Shown: piece by piece, positions 14,965 to 22,856 of the stretch
How the letters are laid out: each line of letters starts with the position of its first letter
Position numbering within the stretch: the stretch's first letter is position 1
Assembly (NCBI GenBank): GCA_012798025.1
Contig: JAAZNX010000038.1
Location: 1 to 22,856, forward strand
DNA length: 22,856 nt
From: Methanothrix sp.
Lineage (GTDB): Archaea; Halobacteriota; Methanosarcinia; Methanotrichales; Methanotrichaceae
Reading direction: 5' to 3'
Program-made: the position numbers and the translations under genes
The notes under the pieces: generated by a model
The model's database searches: none
The model's input: the letters and a program-made list of their open reading frames with translations, nothing else
What the model was told of the DNA's origin: nothing

Positions 14965-17814
14965 TTGCTTGAAAGTTACTCTGCCAAGGAGATCGAGGCT
15001 AAATGGCAGAAGATCTGGGAGGAGAAAGCGGTCTTCCAGCCTGAGCCCGATTCCAGAAGAAAGTTCTTTTTAACAATACCTTATCCTTATCTCAACGGAA
15101 ATCTGCATGCTGGACACACACGAACTTTCACCATAGGCGATGCTGTGGCCCGCTTCAGACGCATGAGGGGCTATAACGTCCTCTTTCCCATGGCATTTCA
15201 TGCCACAGGAACGCCGATCGTGGGCCTATCCGAGCTCATAGCCAACAAAGATCCTTTGATCTGGAACGTTTACACCAAGTTGCACGGCATTCCTGAGGAG
15301 GAGCTCTCGGGCCTCAACACTCCTGAGAAGATCGTCCTTTACTTCAGACGTTCGGCGAAGCTGGCAATGCAGTCAATCGGCTACTCAATCGACTGGAGGC
15401 GCGAGTTCACCACCACCGATCCGGCGTATAGCAAATTCATCGAGTGGCAGTACGGAATCTTGCGGCGACTGAATTACGTTGTGAAGGGGAGCCATCCTGT
15501 GCGCTGGTGCCCGCACGACAAGAACCCTGTCGAGGACCATGACATTCTAAAGGGAGAGGATGCCACTATCATGGACTTTGCGCTCATCAAGTTCAAGATG
15601 GGCGACAAGATCCTGCCCTGTGCAACATTGCGCCCCGAGACGCTCTTCGGGGTGACAAACCTGTGGCTGAATCCCACAGTCAACTACGTCGTGGCAAGGG
15701 TGAATGATGAGACATGGATCGTCTCGCGCGAGGCTTATGAGAAACTGACATTCACTGACCGAAGTGTATCCTTTGGCTTTGAGATCCCCGGAAAGGAGCT
15801 GATCGGGAAGACTGTCACCAATCCGCTCACAGGCACAGAGGTCCTCATCCTTCCTGCAGGCTTCGTGGACCCGGACAATGGTTCTGGCATAGTCATGTCA
15901 GTTCCGGCACACGCTCCCTATGATTACCTGGCGCTCAGGGATCTTTACGATAAAGACTTGAGCGAGTATGGTATCACTGCTGACCTGCGAGCCATCAAGT
16001 TCATATCCCTGATCGAGTCCCCCGGCTACGGCGAGCTTCCGGCAGTCGAGGCCGTAGACGAGCTTAGGGTCAAAGATCAAAATGATCCAAAGGCCGAGGA
16101 AGCAACCAAGATGGTCTACCGGCGGGAGTTTCATGGCGGCGTCCTGAAGGCCAACACAGGCAGCTACGCAGGCATCGCTGTCAGCAAGATCAAGGACGTG
16201 CTGCTCGCCGATCTGATCGAGCAGGGCATTGCAGAGATCTTCTATGAATTTTCCAAGACCCCTGTCATCTGCAGATGTGGCACTAGATGTGTCATCATGA
16301 TGGTGCGGGACCAGTGGTTCCTGGAGTACTCGGACCCCGAGTGGAAGGCCCGGGTGCTGAAGTGCCTATCCAAGATGGAGATCATCCCAGAGGAGTTTCG
16401 TGTGGAGTTCGAGAACAAGGTGGACTGGCTGAAGGACAAGGCCTGTGCCCGTCGAAAGGGCCTAGGCACGCACCTGCCCTGGGACAAGGAGTGGCTGATC
16501 GAGTCACTGGGCGACAGCACGATCTACATGGCCTACTACATCCTGGCCAAGTATGTTAACGCTGGAATGAATATCGACAATCTGCCGCCTGAGTTCTTCG
16601 AGTACATCTTCATGAACAATGGACGGGCTGAGGATGTGGCGAGCATCACTGGAATTTCGCTGGAGACCGTGCAGCAGATTCGCAGGGACTTTGCCTACTG
16701 GTATCCTGTGGACCTGCGAACTTCGGGAAAGGACCTTGTAGCCAACCACTTGCTCTTCTTCCTCTATCATCACGTGGCCATCTTTCCCGAATCTCTCTGG
16801 CCGAAGGCCATTGCCGTCAACGGCTTCGTCTCCCTGGAGGGCCAGAAGATGTCCAAATCCAAGGGGCCATTGCTGACGCTTCGGCAGGCTGTGGCAGAGA
16901 ACGGCGCTGATGTGACACGGCTGTACATCCTGGGAAATGCCGAGTACACCCAGGATGTGGACTGGCGAAATGACGGCGTGGTCTCGACCCGCGGGCAGCT
17001 TGAGAGGTTCTACAATCTAGCTCGTGAGATTTTGGCCGACAGTAGCATCGATGAGTTCGCACCGCTCTCTCTCATCGACCGCTGGATGCTCTCGCGACTA
17101 CAAAAGCGCATCGCTGAGGCCACGGAGGCGATGGAGAACATCCAGACCCGCAGGGCTCTGCAGAGCGCGTTTTACCTTCTGTACAACGATCTGCGCTGGT
17201 ACCAGCGCCGGGGCGGAAGAAATCAGCTCCGAAAAGTTCTGTCTGCCTGGGTGCGCCTGATGGCTCCGTTCACCCCGCACGTCTGCGAGGAGCTGTGGGC
17301 CGAGATGGGCGAGGGCTATGTCTCTCTGGCAGAGTGGCCCGAGGCTGATGCGACGCTCATCGATGAGGAGGCTGAGAGGGCTGAGAAGCTGCTGGAGGAC
17401 ACTCTCAAAGACGTGGAGGAGATCGTGAAGGTCACTAAGGCCCAGCCCAAGAAGATCACGCTCTACACCACGCCTGACTGGAAACGTGCAGTGCTGGAGA
17501 TGGCGCTGGCTTCAGCCAAGGGCGGGAAGCTGGACATGGGCGCTCTCATGAAGAAGGTCATGGCCTTGCCAGCAGTTGCAGCCTACAAGAAGGATGCGCC
17601 AAAGTATGCACAGAAGCTGGCCAAGGCTGCGCACTCGCTGTCTGCAGAGGCGCTGGGGTTGGACGAGTTCCAGACGCTCTCCAGGGAGAAGGAGTATCTA
17701 GCAAAGGCGCTAGGGGTGCCGGTCGAGGTGTATTCGGCCGACCAGCCGGGCGCAGATCCTAAGGGCAAGAGCCGCCAGGCTGAGCCGGGCAGGCCAGCGA
17801 TATGGATTGAGTGA
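14965..17814 (+). CDS. leuS: Leucyl-tRNA synthetase, archaeal type
   Basis: A 949-residue class Ia synthetase that charges tRNA-Leu. The HIGH motif is HAGH at residues 48-51 (LTIPYPYLNGNLHAGH), and the KMSKS motif is intact at 628-632. The insert between them contains the editing domain (TLRPETLFGVTNLW, VPAHAPYDY). The archaeal/eukaryotic form is shown by the early position of the editing insert and by the C-terminal domain ending in VEVYSADQPG. The start is TTG at 14965-14967, with GGGAGGAG eight bases upstream and no ATG giving the family N-terminus. The gene is followed by a 407-bp gap with hairpins and converges on moeA. Confidence 0.96.
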   Translation: MLESYSAKEIEAKWQKIWEEKAVFQPEPDSRRKFFLTIPYPYLNGNLHAGHTRTFTIGDAVARFRRMRGYNVLFPMAFHATGTPIVGLSELIANKDPLIWNVYTKLHGIPEEELSGLNTPEKIVLYFRRSAKLAMQSIGYSIDWRREFTTTDPAYSKFIEWQYGILRRLNYVVKGSHPVRWCPHDKNPVEDHDILKGEDATIMDFALIKFKMGDKILPCATLRPETLFGVTNLWLNPTVNYVVARVNDETWIVSREAYEKLTFTDRSVSFGFEIPGKELIGKTVTNPLTGTEVLILPAGFVDPDNGSGIVMSVPAHAPYDYLALRDLYDKDLSEYGITADLRAIKFISLIESPGYGELPAVEAVDELRVKDQNDPKAEEATKMVYRREFHGGVLKANTGSYAGIAVSKIKDVLLADLIEQGIAEIFYEFSKTPVICRCGTRCVIMMVRDQWFLEYSDPEWKARVLKCLSKMEIIPEEFRVEFENKVDWLKDKACARRKGLGTHLPWDKEWLIESLGDSTIYMAYYILAKYVNAGMNIDNLPPEFFEYIFMNNGRAEDVASITGISLETVQQIRRDFAYWYPVDLRTSGKDLVANHLLFFLYHHVAIFPESLWPKAIAVNGFVSLEGQKMSKSKGPLLTLRQAVAENGADVTRLYILGNAEYTQDVDWRNDGVVSTRGQLERFYNLAREILADSSIDEFAPLSLIDRWMLSRLQKRIAEATEAMENIQTRRALQSAFYLLYNDLRWYQRRGGRNQLRKVLSAWVRLMAPFTPHVCEELWAEMGEGYVSLAEWPEADATLIDEEAERAEKLLEDTLKDVEEIVKVTKAQPKKITLYTTPDWKRAVLEMALASAKGGKLDMGALMKKVMALPAVAAYKKDAPKYAQKLAKAAHSLSAEALGLDEFQTLSREKEYLAKALGVPVEVYSADQPGADPKGKSRQAEPGRPAIWIE

Positions 17815-17824
17815 ATATAAATTT
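17815..17824 (+). promoter_or_regulatory. TATA-like box after the leuS stop
   Basis: ATATAAATTT directly follows the leuS TGA. A transcription start about 25 nt downstream would coincide with the first base of the hairpin at 17844-17888. No coding gene follows, so if real it would drive a small RNA. A chance AT-rich match cannot be excluded. Confidence 0.35.
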
Positions 17825-17843
17825 GCCAGCAAGTGCCTTTAGC

Positions 17844-17888
17844 TGAAGTTCGTTGTCCCGGATCTCAATCCTGGATTTACGAACTTCA
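17844..17888. ncRNA. Extended hairpin, possible structured RNA or leuS terminator
   Basis: TGAAGTTCGT at 17844-17853 pairs with ACGAACTTCA at 17879-17888 (10 bp). Inside, after a small internal loop, TCCCGGA (17856-17862) can pair with TCCTGGA (17869-17875) apart from the central mismatch, leaving the loop TCTCAA. The two-part stem is unlikely by chance. No U-run follows, so it is not a simple intrinsic terminator. The RNA call is inference. Confidence 0.4.
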
Positions 17889-18059
17889 ACCACAAACTTA
17901 GATGATCCTCAGGACAGGGATCAGCAGTATGAAGCATTCAGAAGAAAAAGCCGCCTGAAGCGTATTATGTGATAGGTCATCGGTTGTCCGCATTATGAAC
18001 GAATTTATGAATGATTCTCACGAATCAGATCTGGAGCGGGTGCGAAATAATTTCAGGAC

Positions 18060-18081
18060 TCCGCTGCAGAAGTGCAGCGGA
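18060..18081. other. Perfect 9-bp hairpin with GAAG loop
   Basis: TCCGCTGCA, loop GAAG, TGCAGCGGA. The stem is GC-rich and perfect, so it would be stable in RNA from either strand. It lies 141 bp after the moeA stop on the minus strand and could belong to a small RNA or a 3' end of moeA or leuS. No poly-U follows. Confidence 0.5.
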
Positions 18082-18221
18082 TAGTCGAGCAGCCGTGAAG
18101 CGGGAACAAAAGGAGACCTGCATTCATCGGTGAGCTGAGAGAGCTGCGAGGAGGATACTGACAGTGATAGCATTATCCACATTGACCATCGACGCACAAA
18201 GTCGCAAAAGACATCTCACAG

Positions 18222-19373
18222 TCATTCGAACAGGTTCACTTCTACATTTTCTCCTTCCTCAAACCCTTCCAGCTCCTCGGGGACGATCACATATCCATCA
18301 GCTCTAGCAACTGAGCTGAGGATGCCCGCGCCCGAAATCATGATGGGTTCAGCCTTTCCATCCTTGAGGGCCACCCTTACCATGCTCAGATAGCCCGGTC
18401 GCGAGGGAATCTTGCGTGCAATCTTGGCCTGGATTTTAGGAAGAAAATCACTAAGATGTGCCATCTTCTTCAGAGCCGGTCTTACATACAGATAGAGATC
18501 CGCGAGTGCGGCCACTGGATAGCCTGGCAGGCAGACCACTAGAGTGCTGCCGACCTGGGCGAAAGCTGTGGGCTTTCCGGGCTGAAGGCGTATGCCATGA
18601 ACGAATAGCTCGCCCATCTCATTTAGAACGCGAGGCGCGAAGTCTTTCTCGCCCACAGAAGTTCCGCCAATCAAAATGATCATATCTGCATCCTGGTTCG
18701 ATGCTATTGCCTCGCGAATCTTCTCTGGATCGTCTGGGACAATATCGCTTCTTTTGGCTGATGCCCCCCATTTTTTCACATAAAGCTCAGTCATGAGGCC
18801 GTTGATCTCATATGCCTCACCGGTCTTCAGGGGCCCGCCACCGATAGGCACAAGCTCGCCTCCTGTCGGGATTATTGCGACTTTAGGCAGCTCATAAACC
18901 TGTACGCTGCAAACCCCCAAAGCATAGAGCAGTGCGATATCCGGCGGCCTGAGAGCATGGCCTTCTCGAAAAACCACATCTCCTTGGCGGATGTCTTCAC
19001 CGATGCGCGAGACATTTCTGTAGGCATGAACCTCTGCCGTGATCTCCAGGGCGTTTTTGCGCAGCCTAGAATCCTCCAGCATCACCACCGCATCGTAGTC
19101 CGAAGGCACCTCCATGCCAGTTCTGATGGGCAGGAAATTTTCCAGAATAACTGGCGATGAAGGCCTTGCACCTTTTGTGTCTGTCGATCTGACTGCATAG
19201 CCGTCCATAGCTGCCCGGTCAAAGCCCGGAAGGTCTACTTGGGAGATAATATCTTGTGAGACAACTCGCCAGGATGCTTCTTTGCATGCCAGTGGCATAG
19301 TGCGCTCGACTGGATGGCAATGTTCAAGCAGCGCTTCTTTTGCCTTGGATGCACCCGAGAAACGTTTGAACAT
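18222..19373 (-). CDS. moeA: Molybdopterin molybdenumtransferase MoeA
   Basis: A 383-residue MoeA/gephyrin-E-domain protein that inserts molybdate (or tungstate) into adenylylated molybdopterin, the last step in making the cofactor used by enzymes such as FmdB. Motifs: DLPGFDRAAMDGYAV near residue 47, PTGGELVP, GGTSVGEKDF, HGIRLQPGKPTAFA and LPGYPVAAL; the C-terminal beta-barrel (domain IV) is present. There is no fused periplasmic-binding or MoaB domain. No strong ribosome binding site precedes the ATG, so the mRNA may be nearly leaderless; a TATA element (GGTATATAG, minus strand) lies about 50 nt upstream. Its genome position near the fmd operon may be chance, since 11 kb separates them. 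Confidence 0.94.
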   Translation of the reverse strand: MFKRFSGASKAKEALLEHCHPVERTMPLACKEASWRVVSQDIISQVDLPGFDRAAMDGYAVRSTDTKGARPSSPVILENFLPIRTGMEVPSDYDAVVMLEDSRLRKNALEITAEVHAYRNVSRIGEDIRQGDVVFREGHALRPPDIALLYALGVCSVQVYELPKVAIIPTGGELVPIGGGPLKTGEAYEINGLMTELYVKKWGASAKRSDIVPDDPEKIREAIASNQDADMIILIGGTSVGEKDFAPRVLNEMGELFVHGIRLQPGKPTAFAQVGSTLVVCLPGYPVAALADLYLYVRPALKKMAHLSDFLPKIQAKIARKIPSRPGYLSMVRVALKDGKAEPIMISGAGILSSVARADGYVIVPEELEGFEEGENVEVNLFE

Positions 19374-19397
19374 GCTGATGAGATCGAAGCTGCTGGG

Positions 19398-19429
19398 GGA
19401 TATATCCTTTTGTACATATTCTATATACC
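19398..19429. promoter_or_regulatory. Divergent moeA/ppsA promoter region
   Basis: The palindrome GGATATATCC lies at 19398-19407, and TTCTATATACC, a TATA box readable on the minus strand as GGTATATAGAA, at 19419-19429. The latter fits moeA (start expected near 19399, at the palindrome). A second TATA-like element GATATAATG at 19442-19450 could serve ppsA, with a leader of about 40 nt. Confidence 0.4.
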
Positions 19430-19508
19430 ATGTGAAAGCTTGATATAATGAAACGAGGGAGGGGAAGAGCAGATATCGAGAAAAAAGAAGAATTGGGTGG
19501 ACGATTCA

Positions 19509-21791
19509 ATGGAGGCAGTTGTCTGGTTGGAGGAAGTTGGAAAGAGTGATCTTTCCACAGTAGGCGGCAAAGGCGCCAGCCTCGGTGAGATGATAAAAAT
19601 AGGTGTCCCAGTACCAGGTGGATTTGCAGTAACAGCTCAGGCTTTCAGGGATTTTATCAATAGAGCGGGCATCGCCCAGGAGCTCTTCGAGGCCCTCAAG
19701 GTGGATGTTAATCAGGAATCTGAGCTTCACAAAGCAGAGAAGGCTGCAAAGAAGCTCATCATGGATGCCGAGGTGCCAGCGGACATTGAGCAGGCGATAA
19801 AGTCCCGCTATGAAGAGCTTTGCAAGCGCGAAGGAAAGCAGGTCTTCGTGGCGGTAAGATCCAGTGCTACCGCTGAGGATTTGCCTGATGCAAGCTTTGC
19901 AGGCCAGCAGGAGACTTACCTTAACGTGCGCGGCACAGAGGATGTCTTCAATGCCGTACGCAAATGCTGGGCCTCTCTTTATGGTGCCAGAGCCATCTTC
20001 TACCGAGTCGAGCAGGGATTCGAACATGACAAGGTCAACTTATCTGCCATTGTGCAAAAGATGGTGGACTCCGAGAAATCTGGAGTGATGTTCAGCTCTC
20101 AGCCGAGCACAGGGGAGCCGCTTGTGGTTATCGAAGGTGCCTGGGGTCTGGGCGAGGCAGTGGTAAGCGGCAGTGTTTCTCCCGATAACTATGTAGTGGA
20201 CAGAAAGACCAAGAGCATCGTGAGCAAGTACATCGCAACAAAAGAGATCATGATCATCAAGGACCCAAAGACCTTGAAGACCGTCACCGTCAAAGTCCCT
20301 GCAAAGAAGAAGGAGGCAGCAGTGCTCAAAGACAGCGAGGCTTTGGAGCTGGCCAAGTACGCCGAGATACTGGAAAATCATTATGGCATCCCGCAGGATA
20401 TCGAGTGGGGCGTGGAGAAGAACAAGATCTACATCCTCCAGTCCAGGCCGATCACTACCATCAACAACGCTAAGAAGTCTGCCGCTCAAGTTGCAGGCAG
20501 CGGCAAGGTGCTGCTCAGCGGCCTTGGGGCAGCTCCTGGCGTGGCCACAGGTATTGTGAGGATTATCAGCAGCGGTAGAGACTTGGACAAGGTTTCGCAA
20601 GGCGACATCATGGTCACCAAGATGACCATGCCGGATATGGTTCCAGGCATGAAGCGCGCGGGGGCAATTGTGACCGACGAAGGCGGCATGGCCTGCCATG
20701 CTGCGATTGTTAGCCGCGAACTTGGATGCCCGGCCGTCGTAGGAACCAAGAAGGCTACATCCGTTTTGAAGGATGGCATGGAGATAACAGTCGATGGCGG
20801 CAAAGGCTTAGTTTATGAGGGCCGCGTTGCATTGGCCGATGCATCAAAGCCGGCTGCAACCGCTGCTGCGGCTACTAGCGTTGTTGTATCCAAGCCGATC
20901 ACTGCTACTGAAATCAAGGTCAATATCAGCGAGCCAGATAGAGCTGGGGCTGCGGCAGCCACATTGGCGGACGGCGTAGGACTCTTGCGAATAGAGCACA
21001 TGATACTGGGCCTGGGAAAGACCCCCAACTGGTATATCAAGAACGGCAAGTCCGAAGAGTATATCGACGAGCTGGTTAAGGGTATCAGGACTGTGGCCGA
21101 TGCGTTCTATCCCAAGCCTGTGTGGGTACGAACTCTCGACGCGCCCACGGACGAGTTCAGGGCCATGGAAGGCGGTGAAGGCGAGCCACACGAGCACAAC
21201 CCCATGCTCGGCTGGCGCGGCATCAGGCGCGACCTGATGGAGACTGAACACTTCCGCCTCGAGGTGAGGGCCTTCAAGAAGCTGCATGAGATGGGTCTTT
21301 CCAATGTTGGCATCATGCTTCCAATGGTGCAGCACGTTCGCGAGTTTCAGAAGGCCAAGGCGATCATGGTCGAAGAGGGGTTGGACCTGGAGAGGATCGA
21401 TGTGGGAATTATGGTCGAAACGCCCGGAGCAGCCCTCACGATCGAAGACTTCATAGAGGATGGGATCGACTTCGTGTCCTTTGGAACCAACGACCTGACT
21501 CAGTATACCTTGGCCGTCGATCGCAACAACGAGAACGTGGCAGGGCTGTACACCGAGCTTCATCCTGCTATCCTGAAGCTCATCGAGTTCGTGGTGGAGC
21601 GCTGCAACGAGGCAGGAGTTAAGACCTCGATCTGCGGCCAGGCAGGGTCATATCCAGAGATGGCAAAGAGGCTCGTTGAGATCGGCATCACAAGCATCTC
21701 GGCAAATATCGATGCTGTGGCAACTGTCCGGGAAACAGTGGCAAGGTCCGAGAAGATCCTCATGCTGAGGGCCCTGAGAAATAGAGGATAA
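19509..21791 (+). CDS. ppsA: Phosphoenolpyruvate synthase
   Basis: A 760-residue enzyme that makes PEP from pyruvate and ATP, the entry to gluconeogenesis from acetyl-CoA in methanogens. The nucleotide-binding domain shows GGKGASLGEM, VRSSATAEDLPDASFAGQQE and EGAWGLGEAVVSG. The swivelling domain carries the phospho-histidine in DEGGMACHAAIVSRELG (His397). The barrel has VRTLDAPTDEFRAMEGGEG, GWRGIRRDL, IMVETPGAAL and FGTNDLTQY; the catalytic Cys near the end is in TSICGQAGS. An Ala/Thr/Val-rich linker (PAATAAAATSVVVSK) joins the middle and C-terminal domains. The frame also has GTG at 19497; I chose the ATG because GGGTGG lies eight bases before it. mfnA follows 25 nt downstream. Confidence 0.94.
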   Translation: MEAVVWLEEVGKSDLSTVGGKGASLGEMIKIGVPVPGGFAVTAQAFRDFINRAGIAQELFEALKVDVNQESELHKAEKAAKKLIMDAEVPADIEQAIKSRYEELCKREGKQVFVAVRSSATAEDLPDASFAGQQETYLNVRGTEDVFNAVRKCWASLYGARAIFYRVEQGFEHDKVNLSAIVQKMVDSEKSGVMFSSQPSTGEPLVVIEGAWGLGEAVVSGSVSPDNYVVDRKTKSIVSKYIATKEIMIIKDPKTLKTVTVKVPAKKKEAAVLKDSEALELAKYAEILENHYGIPQDIEWGVEKNKIYILQSRPITTINNAKKSAAQVAGSGKVLLSGLGAAPGVATGIVRIISSGRDLDKVSQGDIMVTKMTMPDMVPGMKRAGAIVTDEGGMACHAAIVSRELGCPAVVGTKKATSVLKDGMEITVDGGKGLVYEGRVALADASKPAATAAAATSVVVSKPITATEIKVNISEPDRAGAAAATLADGVGLLRIEHMILGLGKTPNWYIKNGKSEEYIDELVKGIRTVADAFYPKPVWVRTLDAPTDEFRAMEGGEGEPHEHNPMLGWRGIRRDLMETEHFRLEVRAFKKLHEMGLSNVGIMLPMVQHVREFQKAKAIMVEEGLDLERIDVGIMVETPGAALTIEDFIEDGIDFVSFGTNDLTQYTLAVDRNNENVAGLYTELHPAILKLIEFVVERCNEAGVKTSICGQAGSYPEMAKRLVEIGITSISANIDAVATVRETVARSEKILMLRALRNRG

Positions 21792-21816
21792 GAAAAAAAC
21801 ATCAAGTGAGCAAGAA

Positions 21817-22856
21817 ATGAGAGACGAAGCTCTTCCGGAGGATGAGGTAATTCGCATACTAATGGAGATGAAAGAGCGCGACTTTCGCTATGACCGATTC
21901 TTCTCCACAATGTGCACCAGGCCTCATCCCATTGCCGTAAGGGCACACGACATGTTTTTAGAGACAAACCTCGGCGATCCAGGCCTTTTTCCAGGAGTTG
22001 CCGATCTAGAGCAGCGCGTTGTTCGCATGCTCGGCGAGCTGCTGGGTTGCAGTAATGCAGCAGGCTACATCTCCACTGGTGGCACTGAGTCCAACATCCA
22101 GGCCATTCGGGCAGCCAGAAACGAGGCTGGCAAAAAAGATGGCAACATAGTCGTGCCAGCCTCAGCTCATTTCTCCTTCGACAAGATTGGAGACTTGCTC
22201 TGCCTGGAGGTGCGCAAGGCTGAACTGGATGAGTGCCTCAGGGTGGATCTGGCGTCGGTGAGATCCTTGGTAGATGAGCGGACTGTAGCTCTGGTAGGAA
22301 TCGCCGGCACTACTGAGTTTGGACAGGTCGATCCCATAGAGGGCCTTGCAACAATTGCTCAAGAGCGCAAAATTCATCTGCATGTAGATGCTGCCTTTGG
22401 AGGCTTCGTCTTGCCATTTCTGGAGGGCGAGTGGCGCTGGGATTTCCGGGTGCCTGGAGTCTCATCAATCACCATAGATCCCCACAAGATGGGCATGAGC
22501 ACCATTCCCGCTGGCGGCCTTCTATTCCGCGAGCAGGAGTGCTTGAGCCACCTTGAGACCGAGACGCATTATCTTACCAAGGCCAGGCAAGCTTCTTTGA
22601 CGGGAACCAGGAGCGGTGCAGCGGCAGCTGCTACTTATGCAGTGATGATGCACCTTGGTCGCAAAGGGTTCAAAGAGACCGTCTGCTACTGTATGAATCT
22701 GACGCATCATCTTGTGTCGGGTGCGAGGCAAATCGGAGTTGAGCCCCTGATCGAGCCTACAATGAACGTAGTGGCTCTGCAAGTTCCATCTCCTGCCAAG
22801 GTGCGAGAAGAGCTAATGAAACGCGACTGGCATGTTTCCCTGACCCGTGAGCCAAA
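21817..22856 (+). CDS. mfnA: L-tyrosine decarboxylase MfnA (3' end outside window)
   Basis: A PLP-dependent group II decarboxylase; 346 residues are visible and the frame is open to the window edge, while the family is usually about 380-395 residues. In methanogens MfnA makes tyramine for methanofuran, the carrier used by Fmd; some relatives decarboxylate aspartate to beta-alanine for CoA, so a dual role is possible. Motifs: NLGDPGLFPGVADLE, GYISTGGTESNIQAIRAARN, HVDAAFGGFVLPF (cofactor Asp) and DPHKMGMSTIPAGG with the PLP lysine at residue 224. The ATG at 21817 has AGTGAG a few bases upstream, and the short gap to ppsA suggests co-transcription. Confidence 0.93.
   Translation, partial: MRDEALPEDEVIRILMEMKERDFRYDRFFSTMCTRPHPIAVRAHDMFLETNLGDPGLFPGVADLEQRVVRMLGELLGCSNAAGYISTGGTESNIQAIRAARNEAGKKDGNIVVPASAHFSFDKIGDLLCLEVRKAELDECLRVDLASVRSLVDERTVALVGIAGTTEFGQVDPIEGLATIAQERKIHLHVDAAFGGFVLPFLEGEWRWDFRVPGVSSITIDPHKMGMSTIPAGGLLFREQECLSHLETETHYLTKARQASLTGTRSGAAAAATYAVMMHLGRKGFKETVCYCMNLTHHLVSGARQIGVEPLIEPTMNVVALQVPSPAKVREELMKRDWHVSLTREP

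Larger units (their letters stand above)
17815..18221. other. 407-bp gap between leuS and moeA
   Basis: No ORF with coding character is seen on either strand. It holds a TATA-like box at its left edge, a long hairpin at 17844-17888 and a compact hairpin at 18060-18081. Because leuS and moeA converge here, no promoter of a flanking gene is expected, so these structures need another explanation (terminators, small RNA or decayed DNA). Confidence 0.6.

Noticed and set aside
17815..18221. A CRISPR array, tRNA or RNase P/SRP RNA in the gap after leuS
   Set aside because: No regularly spaced repeats, no TTCGANNC arm of a tRNA and no conserved RNase P or SRP core motifs were seen; only two unrelated hairpins.
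20844..21563. 239-codon minus-strand open frame inside ppsA
   Set aside because: Opposite to a gene with intact catalytic motifs, no ribosome binding site of note and no recognisable domain.

Overview
The window comes from a methanogenic archaeon, most likely of the order Methanosarcinales and plausibly Methanothrix (Methanosaeta) or a relative. The evidence is a formylmethanofuran dehydrogenase operon in the order F-A-C-D-B (the order known from Methanosarcina fmd operons), an MfnA-type tyrosine decarboxylase for methanofuran synthesis, a two-repeat tRNA-splicing endonuclease, Hel308, an archaeal leucyl-tRNA synthetase and an archaeal UPF0200 kinase-like protein. Archaeal TATA boxes and strong Shine-Dalgarno sites are visible. 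Several genes start with TTG. The genus is an inference; no rRNA is present to settle it.

Left part (1-3320 and on to 7366). The 3' part of endA (+) converges on a small minus-strand operon of three little-known genes: a 50-residue zinc-ribbon protein, a 153-residue conserved protein and a DUF2098-like protein. This operon has its own TATA box. Upstream of it on the same strand lies the tightly packed fmdF-A-C-D-B operon, in which each ribosome binding site sits in the tail of the preceding gene. It encodes the enzyme that interconverts CO2 and formylmethanofuran.

Middle part (7367-13636). A formate dehydrogenase alpha-subunit gene has lost its middle and shifted frame, so it is a pseudogene. 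A G/A-rich dispersed-repeat-like element separates it from fmdF. Then follows a minus-strand group transcribed hel308 -> coiled-coil protein -> radical-SAM NrdG-like activase -> UPF0200 kinase-like protein. The first three genes are joined by 4-nt stop/start overlaps.

Right part (13640-22856). A divergent promoter region with several palindromes separates hel308 from a DapL-like aminotransferase (+), followed by leuS with a TTG start. A 407-bp gap without a convincing ORF holds two strong hairpins, one of them about 25 nt after a TATA-like box, so a small RNA is possible. Next come moeA (-), needed for the Mo/W cofactor used by Fmd and formate dehydrogenase, and, divergently, ppsA and the 5' part of mfnA (+), which look co-transcribed.

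Most of the window is housekeeping and methanogenesis. The least explained items are the zinc-ribbon operon, the coiled-coil gene coupled to hel308, and the structured gap after leuS. No CRISPR array, tRNA, rRNA, transposase or phage gene was seen.
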